Shown: one piece after another, positions 1 to 11,845 of the stretch
Position numbering within the stretch: the first letter of the stretch is position 1
Layout of the letters: each line of letters begins with the position of its first letter
Assembly: GCF_030848805.1 (NCBI RefSeq)
Contig: NC_092360.1
Coordinates: 20,377,701-20,441,700 of the forward strand
Reading direction: 5' to 3'
DNA length: 64,000 nt
From: Temnothorax longispinosus
Lineage: Eukaryota > Arthropoda > Insecta > Hymenoptera > Formicidae
Program-made: the position numbers and the translations under genes
Notes under the pieces: model-generated
What the model saw: only the letters and a program-made list of their open reading frames with translations
Database searches by the model: none
What the model was told of the DNA's origin: nothing

Positions 1-1600
1 CTTTTCCTCCGGAAAAATCTGAGTGCCTCTGGAAATTTACTGGCATACATATACTTCGTTACGTTTTTCTAGTAGCGTTATGAGTATGGTAATCTTTTCA
101 CGAACAACGGTCATTACAGGCGATATGTGTTTAGTGTTGGCGAAACCTGTGACAGGCTCGGCTGGTCAAACACGCGGATTGTTTATCACAACCTGGTTGC
201 CACGTGTTTTCATATCAAGGCGAGATAAGCCTGGTTTTGAATGTCCATACCGCGTGTTCATAGAGCCTTCCGTCTGAATGGCACAAAAGCGAACCGGTTT
301 TAACAAGATATTGTTGACTTCCCGATAAGAAAAATGCAAACTATATGCGTGTAAAAAAAGATTCCATATAATTTAATTTGCAGTATCGATATATATTGAT
401 TTTTGTAGTTTATCGCATAATAAAATAAATCTTGAATTTATTGTCCGAGCAGGCTTAATCTTTTAACTTTATCTTTTTAACAGTTTAATTGTATCTAAAT
501 AATTACATTTATTTGGTTTTATCGAGGCTATTTTTCGGCATTTACATTAAAGATGTTTGTCGTTGTCGCAGCAGTATGAAATATCTCGAAAATAAAGCCA
601 GCTATCGTCGTGGCGCCACATCAGGCTTCTTAACGACGCGATACGAGGAAGCCGCATCCTGGAAATGTCCAGCGAGATAGACAAACAACTCCATCCAGCA
701 TGACGCGACCATTTTAAGCCTTCGCTTCTCTGCCAGTTTCTCCGATATATTAAAAACAACGCATAAATTACAACGGAGGAGAGTGCGCAGAAAGAAAATA
801 TATTTTATATTTAAAAAGATAAATTTATATATATTTTTTAGATATTTTACATATTTTTTATGGAATATAAATTCTCTCAGAATATTAAAGATATTGTGTG
901 CATTAAAGATCTTATTACAATTGCTCTATTTTTTCAAATCAACTTGATAATTATTTAAACGAGACAGCCAATCTGAGTTAGATAAGCAATTTTTTACTGT
1001 ATGTGTTAATGCAAAAGTATGCGAATGATCGGTCATTAATTCACGCCTCTTTCTGATATCTCGAAATTGAAGCGTTACACGCTTGAAATCGTCAAAGTGG
1101 CGGGAGATCTCTTGGCTCCGGTCCAAGTCGACGAATCCGCGAGTACCGGCGTCGACGACAAACGATCCTACACAGGTGTTAAACTTAGAACTCGAACTAA
1201 TTAAGGCCCTCCAGACGGGCGAGCGGCCGCGTAACAGGGAATTTCGCGCCTACTGGGAAAACCACTGATCGGGAGCAAAGTCACCGTCTCACTGATTCAT
1301 TTTTTTTTTTAAGGGAGATTTAAAACTCCAGATTACATAAATAATCGACAGTTTTTCTGTTATCTTTTGTGAATATCAAATGACCGATTGTGTATATCAT
1401 TAAAAAAATGCATATACAATTCTAAACATAAATATAACAGTCATATAATCACGTGAAATTAATTAGTAATTATTATAATTAAACATATTTATTTTTTGAT
1501 AATTTTTACATCAATATCTTATTCTTTATTCGTAATCTAATCCAAATTGCGATCGATTATCTTTTGGAAACGATTCACGAGTTCGTAAGCGCGAGGATTT
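1..1600. other. Left-edge region without a recognised gene
   Basis: AT-rich sequence with short open frames on both strands and nothing recognised. The only segment with a coding look is a + strand frame at 1083-1268 ending in TGA, whose last third is acidic/basic and helical in character (LELELIKALQTGERPR). It follows a possible splice acceptor (acacag at about 1174) and could be the final exon of a gene lying to the left, but no family is recognised. The rest looks like ordinary intergenic DNA. Confidence 0.3.
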
Positions 1601-2168
1601 TTTTAGCGGTCAATGGTCCATGCACGTGAGATGCTAACGAAGCTGCAAAATGTTATTTCTCCCCCATCCCTGCTTTTCTCTCTCTCCCTCGTCGCGTTCA
1701 TCGCGGAGCGCACATACTCGAAATTCGAAGGTTATTTTTAGGATGAGTTTCGTCGTCGCGTAAGGCCAGCGACGAGCGGCGTCGGCGTCGCTTGCTCAGT
1801 GTTAAAGAGGCGTCGGTGGAGGACGCAGTGGTTGACGACAAACTCTACGACGAGTGAAAAGAAACGGGCGCACGAGGGTGGTGCGGTTACAAAGGAAGGG
1901 GTGCGAAACGAGATAGGAGGAACGAAGCGCACACCGACGCCCGAACGATCTTCCTACGAACGAACGATCGACTGAGATATCATTTTTATTCATTTATTTA
2001 TTTCCGCTTTCCCAATCCCCGCTCTGTTATCCAATCCCCCTTTCCCCGCTCTCCCTCCCTCGACTTCCCGTGTTCCCGTACGACGCATTATCTCTCACTA
2101 TCTCACCGTCATAACTTTCGACGACACGAACAAACGAAACATTGAACGAATAACCGATCCCTCGAGCT
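1600..2168 (+). promoter_or_regulatory. Putative kayak promoter and 5' leader
   Basis: CpG-rich, pyrimidine-rich block directly upstream of the first kayak ATG, standing out from AT-rich DNA on both sides. It has repeated ctctct/ccctc runs (about 1677-1690 and 2040-2070) and no TATA box placed convincingly. Its role as promoter plus leader is inferred from position and composition; the transcription start cannot be fixed by eye. Confidence 0.45.
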
Positions 2169-5100
2169 ATGGCAGCCACCGCCATGGACCCGGTCGACAT
2201 TGCGAATATACTCGCGCAGGAATTGCTTTATCAGCAGGTAATCATGAAAACCGATCTCCCGACCGCGATCTCCGGAATATCTTCACAAAGTAAAGCGTTA
2301 TCGTAATTCTTTGTGCAAGTGTCCGAAAGATAAGCAGCGGAACGCATTGTTTCAGTATAAATACATTAGCCTGTTCGCCGTTAACACATTGAATCTAATT
2401 TCATAAAACACTTTGCCTAAATTCGCTATAATATCTTAACTTTTCGCGCAATAAGTCAAAGATACTTTTAAAAAAATCAATTTTAAACCCTATTCACTCC
2501 AACGTTTTTTTCGCCCCAATAATCCTCCAACCATGCACTTCGAGTCCCACGTGTTTTTTATAATGTTAATAGCTTTGAAAAATTCCCCAAAAATTATTAT
2601 AATATCTTTGTACCTTCGACTAAAAATCAATGTAAAGAACATTTGAAAATCATTTATTTAAATATTTTTTTACAACAATTATATGTTGACAAACACACGT
2701 TACGACTCGTTTTACTTAAAAATCATAACTCACGAACAATTGACGAAGCTTAATGAACCAAAACGCAAATTAAAGCTAAAAGTAGTGCAAATGAGAAAAA
2801 AAATATGAGATAATTATTAATTAAATAGGAATACTTAATTTCGTCGCCGCAAATTTGGTAATTTTTAAATGGTACAGAAGGACTTTAAGGACTTAAAGAA
2901 TGCTAGAAAAAGAATTTCTGAATAAGAAAAGGCGAATTTGAAGTGTGACAGATATTTTTTATGTAAAAAAATTAATTTTTTTTATATAATCGTAGCTCCT
3001 CCCCACTTCTTCCACCTGCCTCTGAGCCATAATAGACCTCTGTGGAATGTTAAATTTCTTTTTTAACGACAAAAATATTTTAAATACGGTTAAATTATAC
3101 ACAAAAATACATTTTTATCGAAAAAAATGCTCATTTACCTTTCACACAACACTGACGTAATCCTCCAACCATGCACTTTCATGTCCCACCGAGATTTTGA
3201 TTGTTCCCCGTTTCGAGAGTAAATGAGCTAGGACTTTGAAATTTTTACCTGAGGTTCCCTGCCACAATAACTTTTTTCCGGCGCGGAGGGGATTCTCCCA
3301 CGATCATTTGTTTTCCGGAACAATCGACTGTTAGAAATTCGTGGGACACGAAAGGCATGGTTGGAGCGAATAGGGTTAAACAAATGCAAGATAAACTATA
3401 CAATTTTTATTTATTCTGAACTTCTTGGGATAAGCAAATTAGAAGCCAATTATTTTACTTTTTTAAGAAAAAATCTCCGCACATTTTTATTACTTAACAA
3501 ATACCTTTCTCATTATCTAATATCATTCTGATCGACTCGTTACGGGTGATGAGAGAGAACTCGAAAAATATTTACCGCACGCGTTGCCCATGTAAACTCC
3601 GAACTCCGATGTGGATACATTTTGACGGGGGGCGATATTCGATCTCATTGTGATCGCGTAGCGCGAATAAAGTGGCTCTTTGTCGACTTGAAAAGGGCTC
3701 CGAAGAGGCAAGGAGGTTCTTCGGAGAGACGATCGTTTCTGATCTGAAAATAAACGCGAGACGGCTGGCGCGCGCTTTGGAAGCGGGATGAGAAGAGAGC
3801 GCTCTTCATTCACGGCGCTCGATTAATTGCGATCGCGAATTGTCGATCTCGCACGGCAAAGAAACTTTCGCCGAAAGATCCAGCCGATCCGTCACGGTTC
3901 GTTCGATCGCGAATAACGTGGCGGCAATTCTAATCGCGCAATTCCTGTGAACTTGAAGGAGAGAAAGCTCGCCTTGGAGCGAGCGAGCGAACGGTTCGGC
4001 TTATGCGGGATGATGATTGCGATGCGAACGAGCGGGGAATTGTGCAACATTGTGCAATATCGTTGGAAGTTCCACCCGCCACGGTGAAACTATCGCAAGT
4101 GTACCGAGAACCGTTTATGCCGACCGTTTGATTAATGAGCTTGGCGGGGATCGTCATAAAACATGAATCGGATCTAATTTGTGATTTATTGTCGGGTTCT
4201 GAGACGAAATTAATACGTTCAGACTTTATATTCGGAATCAGTCCGACATCTATAACGATCTCAGCTATTCTCGTCATATGGAAAAGTGAAAACCTATTTC
4301 GTGCTATCAGTCAATAATTTCCGAGATAATTTCTATAATTTTTGAGTGAGGAGAAATTGTTGAATATTTGCAACGCACTTATACTTGAGATTAGAAATAT
4401 CGTTATATCGACTTTTCACTTGAATTGTCGATTTATTTAAATTACAAAACATATTACGCTAAATTTCTAACGTGCGGGGATTTTCTAAAAGCCTAGCTAA
4501 AAAGATAACGTGCTAAGGACTCAACAAAATTGCAAAATGTTTCAACCATTATTAGATCTATGCACGCGAAGGTTATTAATCTGCACATTGCGACGTTTTC
4601 AACAAATCGCCAATTAATCCGACGTTGGCACAGCTGCAAATTATAGTAGTAATTGTTATTCAAACAGATTTAGTCCTCATATTTTCAAAAAACTAGATAT
4701 ATAACAGCGGTATGATAGGATCAATCTTAATATACTGAATTTTCAACATACAATACATATATACATAGTGCATCCACAACCGAAATTTGTATTCTGATAA
4801 GCGAGCAGTTGTAAGACCTATATATCGCGTCTCGGTTGATTTATATCTCGACCGCCGTATAAGCGCACGGTATCTCGGTCGCGATAGCATTGCGAGTGGT
4901 CACGAGCGTGCTTTCTGATGGGTTCGATCGCGTAATTAGTCTATCGTCCTCGCTCTGGAAGCGACGTTCTAGGCGAGGATCTATTTTCCCGCGGTGTAGA
5001 ATTACACGATTGTGGCGATGCAATGTGATGTGATGCGACGCGATATGATACGAGCATGATACGATACGATACGATCCGATGTGGACACGCTCGCTAACTC

Positions 5101-8100
5101 GCCTCCTCGCTTTTCCGTGCTTCTCTCGCCGCGTTTCGGAACGAATCGAGCGGGAACGACCGCGGCTATTATCTGGACACTCGTTTCGCAATGATTTCTG
5201 GTGACTGATATCGCCCTTTGTTCGTAGACTCAGCAACGCGCGCTCAGGACAGATTAGAGAGAGAGAAAGAACAGCGAACACACATTTATTTATAGAATCG
5301 CGGACCGCGTGCGCGCGCCCGCCGTACGTGTCCGGCATACGTGTGCGTGCGTGCGTGTATGTTCGTCGTGTCGTCGCACGTGTGCGCATTGCACATGTGT
5401 GGACGAGAACGAGCGTGCGAGCGAGCAACCGCATCGCAAAACGGAAGACGCGTGTGCATGCCAACATTGCCAACAGCCGTCGGCTTTGTGAAAAAAAAAG
5501 CGCGACGTCGCGCGCGGCGCGCGCTCGTTCTTGCTCCATCTCGCAGGAGGGAATTCCGTTGAAACGCGGGATAGCTAGCGATTCGCGAAATCCTGCGTAA
5601 TTTGAATAAATGAGTTTTTTTCTTCGTTATATGCCCGCGGCAAGATTAGTTGATTAGTATAATAACGAATATTAGCGTTATCGTACATCGATATACATTA
5701 GCTGCCGTAGAACAAGTTTTTGCGGTATTCGCGATCAATTTGAAGCAGAGTCCTTCATAGATGGAATTAAATTAGACGGAATTTTTTCCATTTTGTTTTA
5801 ATACGTCTAATGGCTTTCTAATTAAATTTTATCAATTAAAGTATCATCCGCGTAAGATTTATTCGTGTCCTTAATTTGTGAAAGTCGCTAGTTTTTTACG
5901 AATTAATTTAATAGTTTGAAGAACCTTTGCCTTATTGACGCGCCTTTTAAATTTTGTATTTGGATATTATAAAAAAGGCACAAATACCCTTTTTTTTCCT
6001 CTACTCGGGTATATACAGTATTTGTCGCGTGATGTGCAGTGCGCGGAGTATTGAAACACGCTCGAACAAAGCTGCCAAAGGGGGGGTCGTCGCGCGTGGT
6101 GTGCGAATGTGATTCACGTTCGGACGAGGGAAGACTTGTCGACGCTGTATGATGCACGCGCATATAATGACTCGTTCGAACGAGCGATGTTTGAGTGATC
6201 CCGCGACAAACAATGCGGAGTAAGGTGAACGGCCCGAAGGCCGTCGAGAATGGCCGGAAGCCGTCAGTTCGGCGATATAAGTCATAAATAAAACGCCATT
6301 TCTCCCCTGCCGATAAATATCTTTTTATCAATTCTTTCCTTTTTTTTCTATAAATTTTGTTTTTATTCATTTCGAGTAGAAAAGTAGATGATTCTCAGTT
6401 TGTCCCGCTATTGCTCTCCGGTCGCGTTAAAAGTTAGGGCCGGTCTACGATACGTGGAGTAAGCCTGGAGTAAGGAGTAAGAGTAGGCGGGATTAAGCGT
6501 TATAGCCTGTTGGGTCTTGATTGGCCGAGCGTAAGTGTAAGAGTAAGAGTAAAAGTAAGAAATAAAATTAATTTATTTCGCTTACGCCCTTACGCCAGCT
6601 CTCTTAGACCGAAAATAGCCCTCTAAATGCCTACTCTTACTCCTTACTCCACGCTTACTCCGTGTATTGTAGATGACGCTTTTATGCCCGATCTACAATA
6701 GCTGTAGTAAGCTGTAGTAAGCCTCAAGATGTAAGAAATTGACCAATCACAGTCGATTATTTTCCTCACATCCGCCTGTAATTGGTCAATTTCTTACGGC
6801 TTGAGGCTTACTACAGCTTACTACAGCTATTGTAGATCGGGCATTACGGTTATCTTGTCGACGCCGCACCTATCGATCTCGTTGCGTGACATTTCACCGT
6901 TTCCGTTTTCAGCGAAAAGCAAACAGCGCCCGATAAGTCAGGTTCGCTCTCGAGGATTCTCGAAATTCAACTTCCGATAATAACTCGGTCATTGCGATCA
7001 TAACAGAATCCATTCCTGCGATCGTAAATTCTCCGCCGTGCCAAAACCGCAAGGTGCCCACGCCGAAAGATGCCGCAATAAATTAAGATCGTGACCCGCG
7101 GAGAGATCGAGGCAATTGATCAAGATCTGAAAAAGCTTGGCTAGCGAATCAAAAAAATGATTGACAAGATGGTTTTGTCATGACAATTAACATCTTTGAA
7201 GATTCGCAACGTCGAACAATATTAACATAAATTATAAATCGTACGCGAAAATCGTGAAGGTATATAATTATTCAAATTATTATACTACATCTTATCGATC
7301 GCAGAACCGATAAAAGTTGATCTTTAAAAAACGAAATTGCGCAGTTCGATTAAGCACAAAAAATTACAATTCACAGACAATATATTATTTACCGTAATCG
7401 CATAAGATTTGCAATTTCCACTTTTTTGCTACGGTCTTAAACGTTCGTTTGAATTGTAATATTTCAATTCGCGGCGCGATATCGTTTCGAAGCGCGCTAA
7501 ATGATCTAATAAATAATGGAACGTCGCCGATACCGAGAGAAAGAAACGGACACCGCGATCTCGGAGGATCGTTCGATCGATCGATCGCCCCGGGCAATTT
7601 CTATAAATTTCTAGGATCCACCGTCGGCACTTTCTCGCACAGGATCGGAATTCCAGTGACCGTGACGCCGCTATACGCGCACGGACACGATTTGGTAACG
7701 CCTAAGTTTAACGCTCCGGACATTCCTGAGGTTCCCCGCGCGATGGGTGAGAGAGAAGCATGGTCGGTGGGTGGCCAAACACGACGACGGCTGAAATCGG
7801 CGAAGCCGTTCCCGAGCTGCGCTAAGTAATTTTAGCGATGACACTTAAAGACCGGCCTGTGCCTACGATATTTCCCTCGTCTCGCGGCGTGATCTTGTCG
7901 AAAGGAGGATGCACACATCAATCGATAATATATATGCAAAATAATATTTCTCTAACATGGTTGGTTTTGCCTCGCGTTTGAAACACGCGAGAAAACGTGA
8001 TTACGAAAGTTTATAGGTATCAGAATACAAATTAAAAATTGTTTCACGTGCTGCTTGACTAGATTAGATACTTCAAAATAGGGGACAGTTAAGCCAATTG

Positions 8101-10597
8101 CTTTTCTTCAATTAAAATCAAATCTGAAAATGGAAGAGATACATTGGAATTTGAGGTTGAGCTTTTATTGCAGATATATCGTTATAAATTTTAGTCCGGT
8201 GTGCTCGTTTAACGCGGCGCGGCGATTCGACGTCTCTCATCGAGAGAGGCGAAGACGACGACGGCGACCGGCGCGGCGGCGGCGGCCTTCGTTAAACGGA
8301 GATTCGTAATTTTAGAAATGATAGCGAGAGCCGCGCGCGCGGGCACGTCTTCTCTCCCGCGCGCGCGCGAGAAAGAGCGAAGGACGCCGCGGGGCTTCTC
8401 TTTTCCTTCCTCGCGTCCTTTTGTGTTTTTCTGGGAAACGCGCAGCGCGTATAGATTACGTCCCCGACGACTGGCGATTGGCGGCGCGATAATGGCGCGC
8501 GAGGTTGTCGCTACGTGAGCTGCGATTCGAGGTGCTCGTTAATACCGTCGCAGTTAGGGAGAACAGTGGGCTCGTAAAGTCCGTCTCTCCCCCTCTTCTC
8601 CTCCTTCCCCCCTCTCTCTCGCTCTCTCTCTCTCTCTCGCTCTCTCGGTGAAATCGCGTTCGAGTGACCGCGAATCTTTTTCATCGTCTAGCCACCTCTG
8701 CCGCATGGAAACGACGTTTTTAATTCGACGCGAATTACAGTATTGCGCAATAACGTTATAACGCACGTGCGCCGGCGCGGCGTTTGTAAATTGCCGCCGA
8801 GGAGACGCGAGGGAGAGAGACACGCGGATATTTTCGCGAATTAAATCGTAAGACGTGCGATCCGTCGCAATTTCAACGATCGCGCGCGAAATCGTAACTC
8901 TCGCGAACCGATCTATCTATCTGACTGGCGCGACGATACGTTATCGGCTATTGGATCATGGATATTTTTATCGAGCCATCTCGGCGAGATTACCTGGCTG
9001 ATATCGGACCTGGAAACTCGAAGATAACGCGATATACACACCGCGCCTACGTTGGCGGCAGTTTCTTTCCTGCGAAAGAACACGCCGCAGAAAATTTTAC
9101 GGTCACGAAGTCGAGTTGTTGGTGGTTTTCTGAGTTTCCAGACGCAGCTGGGAACGGCGGAGAGAAAGAAGTAAACGGCTAACTTTTATTAGTACTCGTA
9201 CAAGCCGCTCGTACAATTTTTCATTAATCTCGCCACTGATACTTTGGTATATAAACTCAGATTTTGTTGTTCCTCATTTAACATTGTAGAGATAAGCGCG
9301 TTTCGAAGAGTGATTCTGTGGACACCGCTTTCAACTAACACGGTCCATTGTCTTTGTGTTGCAGCTGGTATCTCTGGACGGATTGCACAGCGGAGTGCCG
9401 ACCAGGACGACGCCGACGCTGACGCCGACCACCCTCCGCAGCATCGAGCAGACGTTCCTGGAGCTGACGAGCGAGTCGGCGTCGCACAGCCGCGAGGCCG
9501 GCTTCGTGCCGCCGCTGGTCGAACCGTCGCAGCCGACCCCGGCACAGACGCAAAACACAACGGCGATACATCTTCCGGCGCCGACGACCACCCTCATCGA
9601 GACCCAGCAGCAGCAAACACAGCCGCAGCAACAACAACAACAGCAGCAGCAGCAACCAGTTAGACGCAATATGGGTGGCAGGCGGCCCACCAGAACGATC
9701 GGGATGAGCCCCGAGGAGGAAGAGAGGCGACAGATCCGGCGCGAAAGGAACAAGATGGCAGCGGCGAGATGCCGCAAGCGAAGAATGGATCACACCAATG
9801 CCCTACTCGAAGTAAGTGCGCGAATTGTAAATACAATATTGCGTGGCTTACTAGAATTAGCATTATATATCGCATATGATTTAATGAATAAAAATCTCAG
9901 TCTCGTTCGTGTAGAGGTAGCTTCACAAATTATAGATCTCCAATCTTTGAAAAGTCACGACTGCGTCATCGCAAAGAAAAGAATACATTACTATATGACA
10001 TTAATTGTTTTTTTGTAGGAAACCGAGGGCTTGGAACAGAAGAAACAGCACTTGCAGGACGAGATCGAGAGCCTGAAACACGCCAGAGATGAGTTGGAAT
10101 TTATTTTGGATGCTCACAGAGCGGTCTGTCGCCGTTCCCTACGCCCCTCGTCCCCGCTGGACATAAAACCCGTGATAAAGACCGATCTTGCGGTCGAGGA
10201 TCAATATGCCGCCGAACCTGTGAAGGACGACACAACGGTGGCCGCGGCAACGAGGCCGAATAGACCTAATTCATTGCCGGTCGGATTGGACAACAATAAT
10301 AGACTGAATTCCCTGACGATGTTCGCGGAACCGAAAGGGAGACCGGACACCCTCGCTTTCAAGACGGTGGAGACACCGTCCTTTATGAAGCCGTCGATGG
10401 ATGTGGCCGGTATGCCGATCACCACTCCGACCAGCGGCATACCGTTTAATTTTGAGTCTCTAATGGAAGGCGGTACCGGTCTCACGCCGGTCTCGACGCC
10501 CCTGATACCGTCGTGCTCGACGCAACAGAGAAGCAATCTGTCCGCCGTGGATCTCAGCTCCCCGGATGCGAATCCCCCGAAGCTCGTGAGTTTATGA
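2169..10597 (+). CDS. kay: kayak, Fos-family bZIP transcription factor
   Basis: AP-1 subunit that pairs with Jun through a leucine zipper and binds TRE sites in the nucleus; in flies it acts downstream of JNK signalling. Coding exons: 2169-2237, 9365-9811, 10019-10597, which join in frame to 364 residues with GT/AG borders. Exon 1 encodes MAATAMDPVDIANILAQELL. Exon 2 carries a Gln-rich tract (CAG/CAA run, 9603-9657) and the basic region RRERNKMAAARCRKRR, with the N-x3-A-x2-C-R signature of bZIP proteins. Exon 3 starts inside the zipper (heptad Leu/His positions to about 10120) and ends with PPKLVSL, reminiscent of the short hydrophobic tail of vertebrate Fos. The first intron is 7.1 kb. Fly kay uses several alternative first exons, so other N-termini may lie in that intron. 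The family call is very secure; the exact start is one of several possible isoforms. Confidence 0.95.
2483..3380. mobile_element. Terminal-inverted-repeat element in kayak intron 1
   Basis: About 900 bp bounded by inverted ends: AACCCTATTCACTCCAAC on the left and GTTGGAGCGAATAGGGTT on the right. Inner copies of a motif (taatcctccaaccatgcact) occur at about 2519 and 3160, and its reverse form near 3341. No transposase frame is visible, so this looks like a non-autonomous element. The target duplication was not resolved. Confidence 0.65.
3381..6436. other. kayak intron 1, unremarkable stretch
   Basis: Intronic sequence, locally CpG-rich (about 3540-4120 and 4850-5560). It contains a short degenerate run of gatac/tacga units near 5035-5075 and gt/gc-rich simple sequence near 5310-5400. 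Long open frames here, including one on the - strand at 4841-5539, have low-complexity Arg/Ser/His composition typical of chance frames in CpG-rich DNA. Enhancers are plausible but none can be shown. Confidence 0.4.
6437..6680. repeat. Foldback element with gtaagagtaa-type arms
   Basis: Left arm (about 6449-6505) and right arm (about 6622-6672) are imperfect inverse complements rich in ggagtaag / cttactcc units. The element sits within kayak intron 1, directly beside a second foldback. MITE-like; no coding capacity. Confidence 0.6.
6684..6844. repeat. Near-perfect foldback (MITE-like), 160 bp
   Basis: Starts TGCCCGATCTACAATAGCTG and ends with its inverse complement CAGCTATTGTAGATCGGGCA. The arms run about 65 bp each with few mismatches, and the loop lies near 6755-6770. 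The arm length and match suggest a fairly young insertion in kayak intron 1. Confidence 0.75.
8190..9000 (+). promoter_or_regulatory. CpG-rich block: candidate alternative kayak promoter
   Basis: Strongly CpG-rich stretch 0.4-1.2 kb before kayak exon 2, with gcggcggcgg runs near 8270-8290 and a (ct)n tract near 8600-8645. An open frame from ATG 8958 to the stop near 9182 follows it but is not recognised and does not join exon 2 in an obvious way. Alternative first exons are known for fly kay, so a second promoter is a reasonable inference, not shown. Confidence 0.3.
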
Positions 10598-11845
10598 CGC
10601 CACGATGACACGGTGGAGCACGGGTCCAACGAGGAGAACGATCCCGAATGAGAACGGGAGTACCATGACGCGAAGAATTTCTACAAGCGGGAGCAGAAGT
10701 ATTATGCGCGTGCTCTTTACAACGAAATTTTTAATCGTTCTTAAAAGCTCTTTCACGCGATTTTGCTTATTAACAGCTGGCGCTTTTTCCTCTTCAAGCG
10801 TATCTCTCTTTCAAAGTTTCAACGCGTGCTACACGTAAAAAAGATGAATTGTATTTAGATTTTGATGGTCTGCGAATACGTATTTGATTCTCAGTATTTT
10901 CCTATTTATAGATGAATCTTGTCAATCTGAAATTGTAACTTTGTACATATAAATGAATAATGTTCTTGTTACAAATATACATCGCAAGAGAAGGAGAGAT
11001 ATGTTTGAAGAGGAAAAGCGACAGCTGTTTGCGCCTTAAAAGAAATTGTCGCAGATATGAGCAATAATGTCTGCACAGTGATATAAGTATATTTAACGTT
11101 TAAAATAACGAATTAGGAATAATGAATGTAAGATTTCGTCATTTTGTAAGCGATCCAATGAGACAAGTGGAATTTTATACTATAATTCTATTCTATATTG
11201 TAAAAATAAAAATTTTAAGACAAAACAAGATTAAGCTCAAACTTCTAAGTACATTAGGTACGCTAAGTCTTAAGAGCTCTTTGAATTGCGCTAAGATTAA
11301 TCAAGAACCGTTTGCATAATTCAAATATTTAATATTATAATATTAAATATGGGCGAATAAATAAAATTACACGAATGCGAGAATTCCTCAATTTTATCCA
11401 ACATTTTCTTTGCGACGTTAAAAAGAAAATCTCGCTTTCGTGCTATCCGCATTTGGCATAAATTTTTATACGCGGCTGTCGGTTTTCCAGTCTCACGCGA
11501 CATTATAACATTTAATCCCTCCATATGATATAATATATATATATTTTACGACGTATGACATTTTTGCATGATCTTAAGCAATATTAATATATTTATGCGC
11601 GACTGCTAGTTATGATGCGTGGAAGCTGTAATGATTTTCTGATTGAGCCCGTTAACAATTTTTTCTGCTCCGGCTGATTACCAAGAGCTTTCCGTATCAT
11701 ACTTGGTGGTCGCTATTGAGAATTGTATATGGAGATTGTAACGCACCAATGATAATGTTGCAATATATTTTGATTAGATTGAGTCAATAAAACGAAGTGA
11801 AATTGTACTTTCGGTAATATTATCTCTTTGTTCGTACTATTCATT
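10598..11845. other. 3' ends of kayak and GFM2 (convergent)
   Basis: AT-rich non-coding stretch between the kayak stop and the GFM2 stop, which point at each other. A + strand AATAAA lies at 11205-11210, with further ones near 11357 and 11787; which is used is unknown. Probably holds both 3' UTRs, possibly overlapping. Confidence 0.5.

Noticed and set aside
4841..5539. Long - strand open frame (232 codons)
   Set aside because: Arg/Ser/His/Thr-rich low-complexity product from gatac-type repeats and CpG-rich DNA in kayak intron 1; no splice or homology support.
5903..6370. - strand frame of about 155 codons
   Set aside because: Chance frame in intron 1, biased composition, no family likeness.
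7449..7829. + strand frame of 126 codons
   Set aside because: Lies in kayak intron 1, lacks an ATG at its left limit, has no recognisable domain and no clear splice partners.
9331..9793. - strand frames opposite kayak exon 2, rich in Cys or Leu
   Set aside because: They are the antisense of the CAG/CAA Gln tract and the bZIP-coding exon.
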